Shown: piece by piece, positions 39,322 through 49,902 of the stretch
How the letters are laid out: every line of letters starts with the position of its first letter
Numbering within the stretch: the first letter of the stretch is position 1
Source: Halioglobus maricola
Lineage (GTDB): Bacteria; Pseudomonadota; Gammaproteobacteria; Pseudomonadales; Halieaceae
DNA: 64,000 nt
Direction: 5' to 3'
Assembly (NCBI RefSeq): GCF_009388985.1
Contig: NZ_CP036422.1
Span: forward strand, 3,052,501 to 3,116,500
Notes under the pieces: model-generated
Told to the model about the DNA's origin: nothing
What the model saw: the letters and a program-made list of their open reading frames with translations, nothing else
The model's database searches: none
Made by a program: the position numbers and the translations under genes

Positions 39322-40677
39322 CTACAGGCGCGAAAAATCGTTGTATAAGGCCAGACCCATCATCCCGAGGACGAGGAACAGGCCCAGTTGGTATCCCAGA
39401 GCCTGTATTTTCTCAGGTACAGGCCTTCCCGCCAATAGCTCGACGGTGTAAAACAACAGGTGGCCACCATCCAGTACCGGCACCGGTAGCAGGTTCAAAA
39501 CCCCCAGGCTCACACTCAGCAGCGCAAGGAAGCCAATATAGGACTCCAGGCCCGACTTGGCGGAAGCGCTGGCCACTTTAGCAATGGTGATGGGGCCGCT
39601 CAAGTTTTTCGGCGATATGAGCCCCATGATCATTTTTTTGATCGAATTCAGCGTGAATCCCATCAATTCCCAGGTCTGAACGACAGCGGCGCCGGCGGAC
39701 TCAATGGGCCCCCGCTGAAAGCTGCGCACCAGCTCTGGGGGCATCTCGGGCAGGGCCACGCTCACCCCAACCCTACCGAAGGGCTCAGCGGCTCCCTCGA
39801 CGACCCGCTCCGGAGTAATGACCGCCTGCTGAACCTGACCGTCGCGCTCAATATCCAGAGTAATCGCCTCACCTGGCCGAGCGCGCACATATTCGACCCA
39901 GTCCATCCACTTTTCCATAGGCACAGCATCGGCTCTCAGCACCCGATCGCCCTGCTGCAGGCCTGCTACTGCTGCCGGGCTGCCATCGCTCACCGTGTCC
40001 ACTACAGGGGGAACTTCCGGCGTATACATGGCAATACCCAGCCCCCCAAACAGGTCTGGCTCTTCCTGTTCGGACAGCCAGCGATCGATAACCGCTTCAG
40101 ATTCGTAAATCATGTCTGAACCGGGGTAACTCACGGCGAACTCGATAGTGCCGGAGTCGCCAATGCGATCCAGAAGCGCAAAGCTCAGGGCCCGCCAGGT
40201 AGGCGTGTCAGCGCCATCGACGGCCACTATTTCTTGCCCCGCCTCCAGGCCAGCCACCTCGGCGATCGACCCGACCTCAACCTCGCCGATCACAGGGGCG
40301 TAGCCTTTCTCACCGGCCATAAACAGGAACCAGTAAGCCACGACGGCGAGAATCAGGTTGGCCAGGGGCCCGGCGGCCACCACTGCGATTCGCTGGAGCA
40401 CGGGCTTGCGATTGAAGGTCTTGTCCAGATCCTCCTCGGGGACATCACCTTCGCGCTCGTCCAGCATTTTGACGTAACCGCCCAGCGGGATTGCCGCGAC
40501 CGAATACTCGGTGCCCTGGCTGTCGCGCCAGCTGCCCAGGGATTTACCGAAACCGATCGAAAAGCGAATCACGTGGACACCGCACTTTCGGGCTACCCAG
40601 AAGTGACCATATTCGTGCACCGCCACCAGTACCGCGAGGGTGAACAGGGTAATCAGAATTGTGTACAGCATATCCAT
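39322..40677 (-). CDS. rseP: Site-2 protease RseP
   Basis: A 451-residue inner-membrane zinc protease that cuts anti-sigma factor RseA in the sigma-E envelope stress cascade. HEYGH (His21 to His25) lies in the first helix and the third ligand region is NLLPVPVLDGGHLL near residue 400. Two PDZ domains (about 125-195 and 215-290) sit between. The length matches E. coli RseP. Its ATG overlaps the ispC stop by one base, and bamA follows 52 bases on, the conserved order. Confidence 0.97.
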   Translation of the reverse strand: MDMLYTILITLFTLAVLVAVHEYGHFWVARKCGVHVIRFSIGFGKSLGSWRDSQGTEYSVAAIPLGGYVKMLDEREGDVPEEDLDKTFNRKPVLQRIAVVAAGPLANLILAVVAYWFLFMAGEKGYAPVIGEVEVGSIAEVAGLEAGQEIVAVDGADTPTWRALSFALLDRIGDSGTIEFAVSYPGSDMIYESEAVIDRWLSEQEEPDLFGGLGIAMYTPEVPPVVDTVSDGSPAAVAGLQQGDRVLRADAVPMEKWMDWVEYVRARPGEAITLDIERDGQVQQAVITPERVVEGAAEPFGRVGVSVALPEMPPELVRSFQRGPIESAGAAVVQTWELMGFTLNSIKKMIMGLISPKNLSGPITIAKVASASAKSGLESYIGFLALLSVSLGVLNLLPVPVLDGGHLLFYTVELLAGRPVPEKIQALGYQLGLFLVLGMMGLALYNDFSRL

Positions 40678-41867
40678 CAGTGGGAAAGAGCCCCTATCGC
40701 TTCACGGGCGGCCTCACGGGCCTCCCCATCAGCAGTTTCGACAACACTGAGATCGGTGGGTTCAACTACCTTCACCTGGCCCAGTGCGGTCTCGATAACA
40801 CGGGGAATGTCGGTAAAACGAATACCCCCTCCAAGAAACGAATCTACAGCCACTTCATTGGCGGCGTTACATACCGCCATGGCCGTGCCGCCGGTCGCTA
40901 CGGACTCGCGAGCCAGGCGCAGGCAGGGAAAGCGTCCCTCATCCGGCGCCTCGAAATCCAGCCTGGCAGTCGCTATCAGGTCCAGCGGAGCCACGCCTGC
41001 GGCCACCCGCTCGGGCCATCCGAGGCCGAAAGCAATCGGTGTGCGCATATCCGGGTTGCCCAATTGCGCCAACACGGAACCATCCACGTATTGCACCATC
41101 GAGTGAATAATACTCTGGGGGTGCACTACCACATCCACCTGCTTCGGGCCCACATCGAAAATCCAGCACGCCTCGATAAATTCCAGCCCCTTATTCATAA
41201 GGCTCGCGGAATCTACCGAAATTTTTCGCCCCATCGACCAATTGGGATGGGCGCAGGCCTGGTCTGGAGTTGCGTCGCTCATATCAGCGCGGCTCCAGTT
41301 GCGAAACGGCCCCCCCGAGGCAGTCAGCAGTATTTTACTGACGCCTTTTAACTTGGGGCGGGCCTGGCCGTCAGCGGGCATACATTGAAATATGGCATTG
41401 TGCTCGCTGTCGATAGGCATCAGGCGTGCACCGGATTCGCGCACGGCCTGCATCAGCAGATGCCCGCCCATAACCAGCGATTCCTTGTTGGCCAACAACA
41501 GAGTCTTACCTGCACGTGCCGCAGCCAGGGTTGAGGGTAATCCCGCCGCACCGACAATCGCGGCCATCACACTGTCTACCTCTGGCGCAGTCACAATCCG
41601 CTCGAGACCCTGCTCCCCCGACAATACTTCCGTATCCGCCACCTGCGCCATACGCGCACGCAATTGCTCCGCGGCATCTTCATCCGCCATGACAGCATAA
41701 CGAGGCTTGAATTGTTCACACTGGGCCAGCAGGGCGTCGACCGAGCGGTTTGCCGCCAACGCGAAGACGCTGAAGTCGCCGGGATGCCGGGCGATCACAT
41801 CGAGGGTACTCACACCAATAGATCCAGTAGACCCGAGCACGGAGACCTGACGTATGCCTGAACTCAC
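40677..41867 (-). CDS. ispC: 1-deoxy-D-xylulose-5-phosphate reductoisomerase
   Basis: A 396-residue enzyme of the MEP isoprenoid pathway, making 2-C-methyl-D-erythritol 4-phosphate with NADPH. The Rossmann motif [15 protein letters not shown] starts near residue 9; [24 protein letters not shown] and TASGGPF supply substrate and metal contacts. The GTG at 41865-41867 is taken as the start, 2 bases after the cdsA stop and with family-like spacing before GSTGSIG; an in-frame extension upstream runs inside cdsA. Its stop overlaps the rseP start. Confidence 0.95.
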   Translation of the reverse strand: MSSGIRQVSVLGSTGSIGVSTLDVIARHPGDFSVFALAANRSVDALLAQCEQFKPRYAVMADEDAAEQLRARMAQVADTEVLSGEQGLERIVTAPEVDSVMAAIVGAAGLPSTLAAARAGKTLLLANKESLVMGGHLLMQAVRESGARLMPIDSEHNAIFQCMPADGQARPKLKGVSKILLTASGGPFRNWSRADMSDATPDQACAHPNWSMGRKISVDSASLMNKGLEFIEACWIFDVGPKQVDVVVHPQSIIHSMVQYVDGSVLAQLGNPDMRTPIAFGLGWPERVAAGVAPLDLIATARLDFEAPDEGRFPCLRLARESVATGGTAMAVCNAANEVAVDSFLGGGIRFTDIPRVIETALGQVKVVEPTDLSVVETADGEAREAAREAIGALSH

Positions 41868-41869
41868 AA

Positions 41870-42706
41870 CTACCAGGCCGCCAAAACCAGACCGAGGGTG
41901 AATACCGGTGCCGCACCACACAGGCTATCCAGCCGGTCGAGAAAGCCGCCGTGACCTGGCAGCAAGCTGCCGCTGTCTTTGGTGCCACTCTCGCGCTTGA
42001 CCATGCTGACTGTAAGGTCGCCGACAACGGAGGCAACGCTGGTGGCCAGAACGACGGCAAGCACCGCAAGCAATGAAATGTGCGCCCCCTGGGCCGGCAT
42101 GAAAAACCAGAGCCCCACGCCTACAAGAGCGGCGCAGATTTCACCCCCCCAGAAACCCTCCCAGGTCTTGGCAGGGCTCACAGCTGGAGCCATTTTGTGC
42201 TTGCCCAGCGACTTGCCCGAAAAATACGCGCCAACATCAGCGGCTACGACCACTACAACCATGGCTATTAACAAGAGGCCGCCCCGGGGGAAGCTCAACA
42301 AATAGATCGCTGCTGCCCAGGCTGGCGCCAACACCAGCAAGCCGATGAGGGAACGCATGACGCGATTACTCCACAGCGCTGCGCTACCGGGATAACCCTT
42401 GACCCACAACAGTGCGAACGACCACCACAATGTGCCGAGGCCCAGCACCGGCTGTATCTGTTCCCTGCTGGGCGCGCCGCCAAGACCACAGAGGGTATAC
42501 AAGCCTGCCAGCACAGCTGCGAGCACGATAACAAAGGCCAGCCTCGCGCCGACATGCTCCCACCCTGCCAGCCGGGACCACTCCCAGCCACCGGCGAGGA
42601 CAATAAGCCCCAGCAGGGCCGCCAGCGCCTGATACGGCAGGAAAAAAATGGCCGCCAGGAACAGGGCCGCCATTATGACGGCGGTGATTATGCGCTGCTT
42701 AAGCAT
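41870..42706 (-). CDS. cdsA: Phosphatidate cytidylyltransferase
   Basis: A 278-residue inner-membrane enzyme making CDP-diacylglycerol from CTP and phosphatidic acid, the branch point of phospholipid synthesis. Roughly eight hydrophobic segments are visible. The C-terminal family signature is [36 protein letters not shown] (about 230-262). The ATG overlaps the uppS stop by 8 bases, so translation is coupled. Confidence 0.95.
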   Translation of the reverse strand: MLKQRIITAVIMAALFLAAIFFLPYQALAALLGLIVLAGGWEWSRLAGWEHVGARLAFVIVLAAVLAGLYTLCGLGGAPSREQIQPVLGLGTLWWSFALLWVKGYPGSAALWSNRVMRSLIGLLVLAPAWAAAIYLLSFPRGGLLLIAMVVVVVAADVGAYFSGKSLGKHKMAPAVSPAKTWEGFWGGEICAALVGVGLWFFMPAQGAHISLLAVLAVVLATSVASVVGDLTVSMVKRESGTKDSGSLLPGHGGFLDRLDSLCGAAPVFTLGLVLAAW

Positions 42707-43478
42707 CGATCTCTGCTCCCGCTACCAGACCGTCAGGGTCACGCAGGCCAAAGCGCCGCTCACGGCGGCTGTAATCCGCGAGCGCACGGGCGAACTCGAG
42801 CTCGCCAAAATCGGGCCATAAAGTGTTGGTGAAGTAGAGCTCGCTATAGGCGAAATGCCAGAGCATAAAATTGCTAATGCGCGCGTCCCCGCCAGTACGA
42901 ATACACAGGTCCGGACGAGGTAGATCGGCAATAGAGATGTTGCGGTCAATCATATCTGCGTCAATAGTCTCAGGGTCCAGCTCACCGCGCTGTGCCTGCC
43001 GCGCGAGTTTGCGTGCGACCTCCGCGATGTCCCACTGGCCGCCGTAGTCCACGGCGATGACAACAGTCGCCCCGGAATTGCGCGCTGTCAGGTGTTCTGA
43101 TTGCTGCATCAGCCGTTGCAGACGAGCGCTGAATCGCGAACGCTCACCAATAAACCGCAGGCGGATACCATCCTTGTGGAGTTCCCGCACCTCACTGCGC
43201 AGATAACGTGACAGCAGCGCAAGGAGTGCACGCACTTCCGGCAGGGGGCGTCCCCAGTTTTCACTGCTGAAGGCAAAGAGGGTAAGAACTTCGACGCCGT
43301 GATTGCGACAGGCTCGCAGAATATTGCGCACAGCCTCCACACCCGCACGGTGGCCCGCAGGGCCAGAAACACCGTTGCGTTTGGCCCACCGATTGTTGCC
43401 GTCCATGATAATGGCGACATGATGGGGCACTACTGTCTCGCGATTTTCTGAGTCGCCCCGCGACTGGGAATCGGACAT
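42699..43478 (-). CDS. uppS: Undecaprenyl diphosphate synthase
   Basis: A 259-residue cis-prenyltransferase producing the C55 lipid carrier for peptidoglycan and O-antigen. The N-terminal motif HVAIIMDGNNRWAKRNG holds the catalytic Asp. FAFSSENWGRP, the C-terminal RTGGDARISNFMLWHFAYSELYF and TLWPDF motifs are intact. The extra ~18 residues before the first motif are hydrophilic and common in this group. Frr lies 24 bases upstream. Confidence 0.96.
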   Translation of the reverse strand: MSDSQSRGDSENRETVVPHHVAIIMDGNNRWAKRNGVSGPAGHRAGVEAVRNILRACRNHGVEVLTLFAFSSENWGRPLPEVRALLALLSRYLRSEVRELHKDGIRLRFIGERSRFSARLQRLMQQSEHLTARNSGATVVIAVDYGGQWDIAEVARKLARQAQRGELDPETIDADMIDRNISIADLPRPDLCIRTGGDARISNFMLWHFAYSELYFTNTLWPDFGELEFARALADYSRRERRFGLRDPDGLVAGAEIDA

Positions 43479-43502
43479 GGCTTCAGGCCAGGGGATGGAC
43501 CC

Positions 43503-44060
43503 CTAGATCTCCATCAGGTCGGCTTCTTTCTCAGCCAACATTTTCTCGACTTTAGCGACAAAACCATCTGTCAGTTTCTGGACCTCATCCTGGCCCCTGC
43601 GCTCGTCGTCTTCTGAAATCTCTTTCTCTTTGACCAGATCCTTGAGCATGCCGTTGGCATCGCGTCGGGCATTGCGAATCGATACGCGCGCAGACTCCGC
43701 TTCGTGGCGCGCCTGGCGAATATAGCCTTTACGCGTTTCCTCGGTCAGCATCGGCATAGGGATACGAATCACCTCTCCGGCGGTCGCCGGGTTGAGGCCG
43801 AGATCAGATTTCATGATCGCTTTCTCAATGGCAGGAATCATGGTCTTGTCCCACGCCGTCAGGGACAGCGTGCGCGCGTCTTCTACGTTGACGTTCGCCA
43901 CCTGGTTCAGGGGCGTCTCGGAGCCGTAGTATTCAACCCGCAGGCCGTCGAGCAAGCTCGGATGTGCGCGCCCGGTACGAATTTTATTGAAGTTATGATT
44001 CAGCGCATCAAGGCTCTTCGCCATGCGCTCGTCAGCTTCTGATTTTATGTCGTCGATCAC
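43503..44060 (-). CDS. frr: Ribosome recycling factor
   Basis: A 185-residue factor that, with EF-G, splits ribosomes after termination. The full sequence matches the family: [16 protein letters not shown] N-terminus, [30 protein letters not shown], and the C-terminal helical domain with [16 protein letters not shown]. The start is GTG (44058-44060) with AGGAGG about 10 bases upstream. It follows pyrH by 26 bases. Confidence 0.97.
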   Translation of the reverse strand: MIDDIKSEADERMAKSLDALNHNFNKIRTGRAHPSLLDGLRVEYYGSETPLNQVANVNVEDARTLSLTAWDKTMIPAIEKAIMKSDLGLNPATAGEVIRIPMPMLTEETRKGYIRQARHEAESARVSIRNARRDANGMLKDLVKEKEISEDDERRGQDEVQKLTDGFVAKVEKMLAEKEADLMEI

Positions 44061-44086
44061 GTTACTGTTTCCTCCTGTGGCACCAA

Positions 44087-44812
44087 CTACTCGATCAGGG
44101 TGCCGTCATCGCCACCGCGGACGATATTGAGCAGTGCGCCCTTTTTCTCCATTTCAAATACCCGCACCGGCATATTGTGATCCCGGCAGAGGCAAATGGC
44201 TGTGAGGTCCATAACCTCCAGCTTTTTATCCAGTACTTCATCGTAGGTGAGGCGTTCATACCTGATCGCGTCCGCTACCTTCATCGGGTCGGCGGAGTAC
44301 ACGCCGTCGACCTTGGTGGCCTTGAGCACAAGCTCCGCATCCACCTCAATTCCCCTGAGACAGGCGGAGGAATCAGTCGTGAAAAACGGATTGCCGGTAC
44401 CGGCCGCAAAAACCACCACATCGCCATTGTTCAATGCACGGATTGCCTTGCGACGATCGTAATGGTCCACAACACCGCTCATGGGAATCGCTGACATTAC
44501 CTGGGTGGAAATATTGGAGCGCTCAAGTGCATCGCGCAGTGCCAGTGCATTCATGACAGTCGCAAGCATACCCATGTGGTCGCCCGTGACCCGATCGAGC
44601 CCGGCTTCCTGGAGTGAGGCCCCGCGGAACAAATTGCCGCCGCCAACAACCAGCCCGACCTGAACGCCGATACCGACCAACTGGCCAATTTCCAATGCCA
44701 TCTGGTCGAGCACTTTTGGGTCGATGCCAAAAGCTTCACTACCGGTCAGCGCCTCGCCGCTCAACTTGAGCAGGATGCGTTTGTACTTCTTTTCACCACT
44801 CATCTGGGGCAT
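44087..44812 (-). CDS. pyrH: UMP kinase
   Basis: A 241-residue kinase making UDP from UMP and ATP, essential for pyrimidine nucleotides. [46 protein letters not shown] and [18 protein letters not shown] motifs are all present. AGGAGAGG lies about 6 bases before the ATG. It is the first gene of the long envelope operon here; rpsB and tsf, which usually precede it, are absent and replaced by an unrelated membrane protein gene. Confidence 0.97.
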   Translation of the reverse strand: MPQMSGEKKYKRILLKLSGEALTGSEAFGIDPKVLDQMALEIGQLVGIGVQVGLVVGGGNLFRGASLQEAGLDRVTGDHMGMLATVMNALALRDALERSNISTQVMSAIPMSGVVDHYDRRKAIRALNNGDVVVFAAGTGNPFFTTDSSACLRGIEVDAELVLKATKVDGVYSADPMKVADAIRYERLTYDEVLDKKLEVMDLTAICLCRDHNMPVRVFEMEKKGALLNIVRGGDDGTLIE

Positions 44813-44896
44813 AACTGGCCTCTCCTGAACTGGGGCGCTATCTTACAGGAACAAGCCCCTCCACCCCAGCGGGAATTTAGCCAAATTGATAACGAT

Positions 44897-44919
44897 AATG
44901 GCGCCGTAAAGGCGCCATT
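44897..44919 (-). terminator. Hairpin after the PuuD-like gene, possible terminator
   Basis: Stem AATGGCGCC / GGCGCCATT with a 5-base loop, in the 164-base gap before pyrH. The T content after the stem on the minus strand is low (TATCGTT), so termination would be weak or the hairpin may have another role in the pyrH leader. Confidence 0.5.
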
Positions 44920-44976
44920 TGAGATGCTAATGAGTACCGGGAGCGCGAGCGAAGTCACCCCCGCGGCACAGCTAGC

Positions 44977-45597
44977 TCAGACGAACGCCAACAGCGCCCA
45001 GATGACAGCCGTAAGCGCCAGGCTACAGTGAATCACACCCTTAACACTGGTCATCGGACCGGTCTTGCCGAACAAGGCATTGGCCTCAAGTGCCAGAATC
45101 AGTGCGATGCAGGCATAGAAGCCCACGGCGCTCACATCGGCAATGTACAGGTGCTTCGAGCCCAGCATTGCGAACAGCATTGGACCAGAGAGCAGCGTAT
45201 TGGTGCGCGATGCCAGGCCGGCCTTCGCCGCGGCTACCGGGCCTTCACCCTCTTTCAAGCCGATAACGATTTGCTGGTTTGGCCAGATAATCAGCCAGAC
45301 GTTGAGGAACATGAGAGTCCCGGCCAGAGCGCCAACCCAGATCACCGGCATACCAAGAATATTGGTGGACGCGCCAACCTGGTGCAGCAGAGTCAGGCCC
45401 GTGAGGAACGTAAACATGGCGCCCCAACGGAACCACCAAAGAGCGCGCGGAGCGAGCTTCTTCACGGCATCAGCTTTTGCGTCTGCCTCGGCTTCCTTGA
45501 AATACTCGGTCTGAACAAAATTGAAATAATACAGCATGCCAATCCAGACGATACCGAACAGCACGTGCGCAAAGCGGAAAATGAATTCAAGAATCAT
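44977..45597 (-). CDS. PuuD/Urate_ox_N-like membrane protein
   Basis: A 206-residue protein with about five or six membrane helices. It begins with the family segment ILEFIFRFAHVLFGIVWIGMLYYFNFVQTEYFKE; RALWWFRWGAMFTFLTGLTLL and LNVWLIIWPNQQIVI follow. It resembles the membrane domain of the urate hydroxylase PuuD family. The C-terminal cytochrome c domain of PuuD is missing, so it may be a stand-alone haem- or redox-related membrane protein of unknown role. AAGGGGG 8 bases before the ATG is a strong ribosome site, and a perfect TATAAT (45636-45641, minus) without a clear -35 lies upstream. Divergent from sodB. Confidence 0.8.
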   Translation of the reverse strand: MILEFIFRFAHVLFGIVWIGMLYYFNFVQTEYFKEAEADAKADAVKKLAPRALWWFRWGAMFTFLTGLTLLHQVGASTNILGMPVIWVGALAGTLMFLNVWLIIWPNQQIVIGLKEGEGPVAAAKAGLASRTNTLLSGPMLFAMLGSKHLYIADVSAVGFYACIALILALEANALFGKTGPMTSVKGVIHCSLALTAVIWALLAFV

Positions 45598-45739
45598 GCG
45601 ACAACCCCCTTTTATATTGTTGTATTCGCGGGTTGATTATACACTTCCATGACCGGCGCGAAAGCTGCCTTTCCATAGCCCGCACACACCGTGAGGGCTT
45701 TCCTGTAATACATCCACCACCACACCAAGGAACCTGCAC

Positions 45740-46321
45740 ATGGCCTTTGAACTGCCTGCTCTTCCCTATGCCCAGGACGCACTCGAACCTCACATCTCCG
45801 CTGAGACCCTGGAATTCCATTATGGCAAACACCACCAGACCTACGTCGACAAGCTAAACGGCCTGACGGAAGCCAACGGCCTCGAAGGAAAATCACTCGA
45901 AGACGTGGTCAAAACATCAGAGGGTGGCGTCTTCAATAATGCCGCACAAATCTGGAATCACAGTTTCTACTGGAACTGCCTGAGCCCCAACGGCGGTGGC
46001 GCAGCCACGGGCGCAATCGCAGAAGCCATTGACGCTGCGTTTGGCTCCTTCGATGCGTTCAAGGAAGCCTTCACTACCAGCGCAATAAACAACTTCGGGT
46101 CATCGTGGACCTGGCTGGTAAAGAACGCCGACGGCTCCGTTGCCATAGTCAATACTTCCAATGCCGCTACGCCGCTGACCGATTCAGGCGTCACCCCCCT
46201 GCTCACCGTCGACCTGTGGGAACACGCCTATTACATCGACTACCGCAACGCTCGACCGAAGTATATGGAAGCGTTCTGGGCGCTGGTGAACTGGGAATTC
46301 GCCAACGCCAATTTCGCCTGA
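45740..46321 (+). CDS. sodB: Iron superoxide dismutase
   Basis: A 193-residue cytoplasmic enzyme removing superoxide. Metal ligands are visible: His in YGKHHQTYV, His in IWNHSFYWNCL, and Asp/His in DLWEHAYYIDYRN. NNAAQIWNHSFYW and SSWTWLVKN favour the iron form over manganese. The length is typical. AAGGA lies about 9 bases before the ATG. It stands alone and ends in a strong shared terminator. Confidence 0.97.
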   Translation: MAFELPALPYAQDALEPHISAETLEFHYGKHHQTYVDKLNGLTEANGLEGKSLEDVVKTSEGGVFNNAAQIWNHSFYWNCLSPNGGGAATGAIAEAIDAAFGSFDAFKEAFTTSAINNFGSSWTWLVKNADGSVAIVNTSNAATPLTDSGVTPLLTVDLWEHAYYIDYRNARPKYMEAFWALVNWEFANANFA

Positions 46322-46335
46322 TAGAACGGTGATAC

Positions 46336-46374
46336 AAAAAAAGGCCCTGCACTTCCCGGTGCAGGGCCTTTTTT
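46336..46374. terminator. Bidirectional terminator, sodB / crotonase
   Basis: Stem AAGGCCCTGCAC / GTGCAGGGCCTT with a 6-base loop, flanked by A and T runs, placed between convergent sodB and the crotonase gene. Confidence 0.94.
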
Positions 46375-46388
46375 AACACCGGCAAACC

Positions 46389-47090
46389 CTAGCTCATTAA
46401 TTCAGCCAGGCTCTCGGCATCCAGTTTTTCGGCTTCAGCGAGTGCCGCATACAAAGGTGCGCGGACGCGATCCTTACTGCCCTTGTGAGCGTTCATATTG
46501 ATACCTGAGAGCTGTTCTGCAACCGCGATTGCGCGATTCATCAGCTGATCCACATCCACCGCCTCATCGACATAGCCAGCGTCCACTGCGCCATCGGCAT
46601 CGTACAGAACACCGCAATTTACGGCGCGATCGAAATGGGAAGGGGTCAATTTTGCGCGGGCAATTTCCACACCGAAATACGGCAGAGTCATACCAATGGC
46701 CACCTCATTGAGGCCGATCTTGTAAGGGCCTGCAGTTCCGATTCGGTAGTCTGCCGACATCAGCATAATGGCGCCCATAGCCAGCGCATGGCCAGTAACC
46801 GCCAATACCACAGGCGTGGGGAACCTCAACATACGGCGCGCGAGATCGCCGCCGCCTGCTACCAGTTTGACCATGGCGTCGCCGCCCTGCCCCATCACGG
46901 ACAGATCGAAACCAGCAGAAAATTTTCCCGGACGCCCGGCGATGACAACAACTTTGCCGGCGATCTCAGCTTTATCCAGCGCAGCGCCCAATTGCGCCAG
47001 CATGTCGAATGACACGGCGTTGGCCTTGCCGTCGTCCATCTGGATCAGGCTGTATTTCTCTTGTTCTGTATAAGTGACGATCTCGGACAC
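46389..47090 (-). CDS. Crotonase/enoyl-CoA hydratase family protein
   Basis: A 233-residue member of the crotonase superfamily, which stabilise CoA-ester enolates. The oxyanion-hole segments are PGKFSAGFDLSVM and TGHALAMGAIMLMSADYRIG. The usual catalytic Glu positions are not obvious (GLNEVAIGMTLP contains one), so the reaction could be hydration, isomerisation or hydrolysis. The GTG at 47088-47090 is chosen because AGGAG sits 6 bases upstream; an ATG 21 bases earlier lacks a ribosome site and would contain that AGGAG inside its coding part. It is not in an obvious fatty acid operon; groL lies upstream behind its own terminator. Confidence 0.87.
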   Translation of the reverse strand: MSEIVTYTEQEKYSLIQMDDGKANAVSFDMLAQLGAALDKAEIAGKVVVIAGRPGKFSAGFDLSVMGQGGDAMVKLVAGGGDLARRMLRFPTPVVLAVTGHALAMGAIMLMSADYRIGTAGPYKIGLNEVAIGMTLPYFGVEIARAKLTPSHFDRAVNCGVLYDADGAVDAGYVDEAVDVDQLMNRAIAVAEQLSGINMNAHKGSKDRVRAPLYAALAEAEKLDAESLAELMS

Positions 47091-47145
47091 GCGGGACTCC
47101 TGAATATTCATTACTGCGGACGACAACGGTAGTCGAAAGCCCGTC

Positions 47146-47180
47146 AAAAAAAAAGGGCCCGGTATGCGAATACCGGGCCC
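47146..47180 (-). terminator. Terminator of groESL
   Basis: Stem GGGCCCGGTAT / ATACCGGGCCC with a 4-base loop, followed on the minus strand by nine T, 27 bases after the groL stop. Confidence 0.95.
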
Positions 47181-47206
47181 TTTCGGTTCAGTCTGGAGGA
47201 CTGGGC

Positions 47207-48862
<1,656 letters not shown>

Positions 48863-48909
48863 TTAAATTCTCAATCGGGTTCAGTGGAGTGAAATACCTT
48901 GCTTAGCTG

Positions 48910-49200
48910 TTACTCAACAACCGCGAAGATTTCGCTCTCACCCATGATGACTAATTCTTCACCATCGATTTCGATAGTGTTGCTGCCGGCGTACTGACCG
49001 AATACCACGGTGTCACCGACCTTAACGGCCAGAGGGCGAACTTCGCCGCTGTCCAGAGCCTTGCCTTCACCTACCGCGACAATTTCGCCCTGATTGGGCT
49101 TTTCCTTCGCGGAACCGGGCAGCAAAATTCCGCCTGCGGTAGTTTCTTCCTCTGCGTTGCGACGAATGACCACACGGTCATACAGGGGGCGAATACTCAT
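48910..49200 (-). CDS. groS: Co-chaperonin GroES
   Basis: A 96-residue heptameric lid for Gro[46 protein letters not shown] contains the mobile loop that docks on GroEL. AGGAGA lies about 7 bases before the ATG. The leader upstream carries a CIRCE operator plus sigma-70-like and sigma-32-like promoters. Confidence 0.98.
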   Translation of the reverse strand: MSIRPLYDRVVIRRNAEEETTAGGILLPGSAKEKPNQGEIVAVGEGKALDSGEVRPLAVKVGDTVVFGQYAGSNTIEIDGEELVIMGESEIFAVVE

Positions 49201-49257
49201 CTGTCTAAATCTCCTAGTGACAATATTATGAGGGCCCTCAACGGGGCGCTGCTAGTT

Positions 49258-49285
49258 TCATGGGGTCGCCCCAAGGCTTTTCAAG
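49258..49285 (-). promoter_or_regulatory. Sigma-32 (RpoH) heat-shock promoter of groESL
   Basis: On the minus strand CTTGAAA (49279-49285) and CCCCATGA (49258-49265) are 13 bases apart, matching the RpoH consensus CTTGAAA-N11-16-CCCCATNT in all but one base. It lies about 57 bases before the groS start. Confidence 0.85.
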
Positions 49286-49291
49286 GGGCGA

Positions 49292-49318
49292 TTAGCACTC
49301 TTTTTAAGAGAGTGCTAA
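49292..49318. promoter_or_regulatory. CIRCE operator (HrcA-binding)
   Basis: Perfect TTAGCACTC-N9-GAGTGCTAA. HrcA represses chaperone genes through this element. It begins inside the -10 box of the sigma-70-like promoter, so bound HrcA would block it. Confidence 0.96.
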
Positions 49319-49345
49319 TTTTAGTGTGAGCTGTGGATGCGTCAA
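49318..49345 (-). promoter_or_regulatory. Sigma-70 promoter of groESL
   Basis: TTGACG (49340-49345, minus) and TAAAAT (49318-49323) with a 16-base spacer, directly upstream of and touching the CIRCE operator. Confidence 0.8.
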
Positions 49346-49407
49346 GTGCCGGATCGGGTTTGAACGAAAACCCAGAAAATCAGATATAGTTCAATAAAAT
49401 CAGAAGC

Positions 49408-49836
49408 TTAGGGGGTTCTCTCGTCATCGACCCGGGTGTACTGTCCCTCGATAGCCGAATCGGCAGATTGGTCGTACTGGGGGCGATACGGCTCCGGCTC
49501 AGGTGCGCCAAACAGCCGCGCCAGGCGTCTGCGCAGAGGGCCTATCAGCACACACAGGGCGACGAAGTCAGTGATCATACCAGGGAAAGCCAGCAGCACG
49601 CCGGCCAAGCCAACGGCCATGTCATCAACCAGCAATTGGCGCCCCAGCACGCCACCCTGCTGCGCATTGCGCATCTGATTGAACATCTCTACGCCCTGCC
49701 GGCGCAGTACCGCCAGCCCGAGCACAAAAGTGGCCAGGACATAGAAAATTGCCGTCAGCGCACTGGTCTCAACGCCCAGTTGAATCAGGGTAAATAACTC
49801 CAGCCATGGCAGGAGTAGAAAAAATAGTCGCATCAT
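49408..49836 (-). CDS. fxsA: FxsA family membrane protein
   Basis: A 142-residue inner-membrane protein with about three to four hydrophobic segments in the first 105 residues, and a hydrophilic Pro/Asp/Tyr-rich tail. In E. coli, FxsA overproduction relieves exclusion of phage T7 by the F factor protein PifA; its normal job is unclear. PGMITDFVALCVLIGPLRR is the family core. It lies directly upstream of groS on the same strand, as in E. coli, but the groES promoters in between show separate control. Confidence 0.92.
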   Translation of the reverse strand: MMRLFFLLLPWLELFTLIQLGVETSALTAIFYVLATFVLGLAVLRRQGVEMFNQMRNAQQGGVLGRQLLVDDMAVGLAGVLLAFPGMITDFVALCVLIGPLRRRLARLFGAPEPEPYRPQYDQSADSAIEGQYTRVDDERTP

Positions 49837-49902
49837 AATCTCTCGTTGTCTGGGAAATTATGGGGGCAATGGGCCCATTTACAAGGCCAGTCGACGGGGC
49901 AT

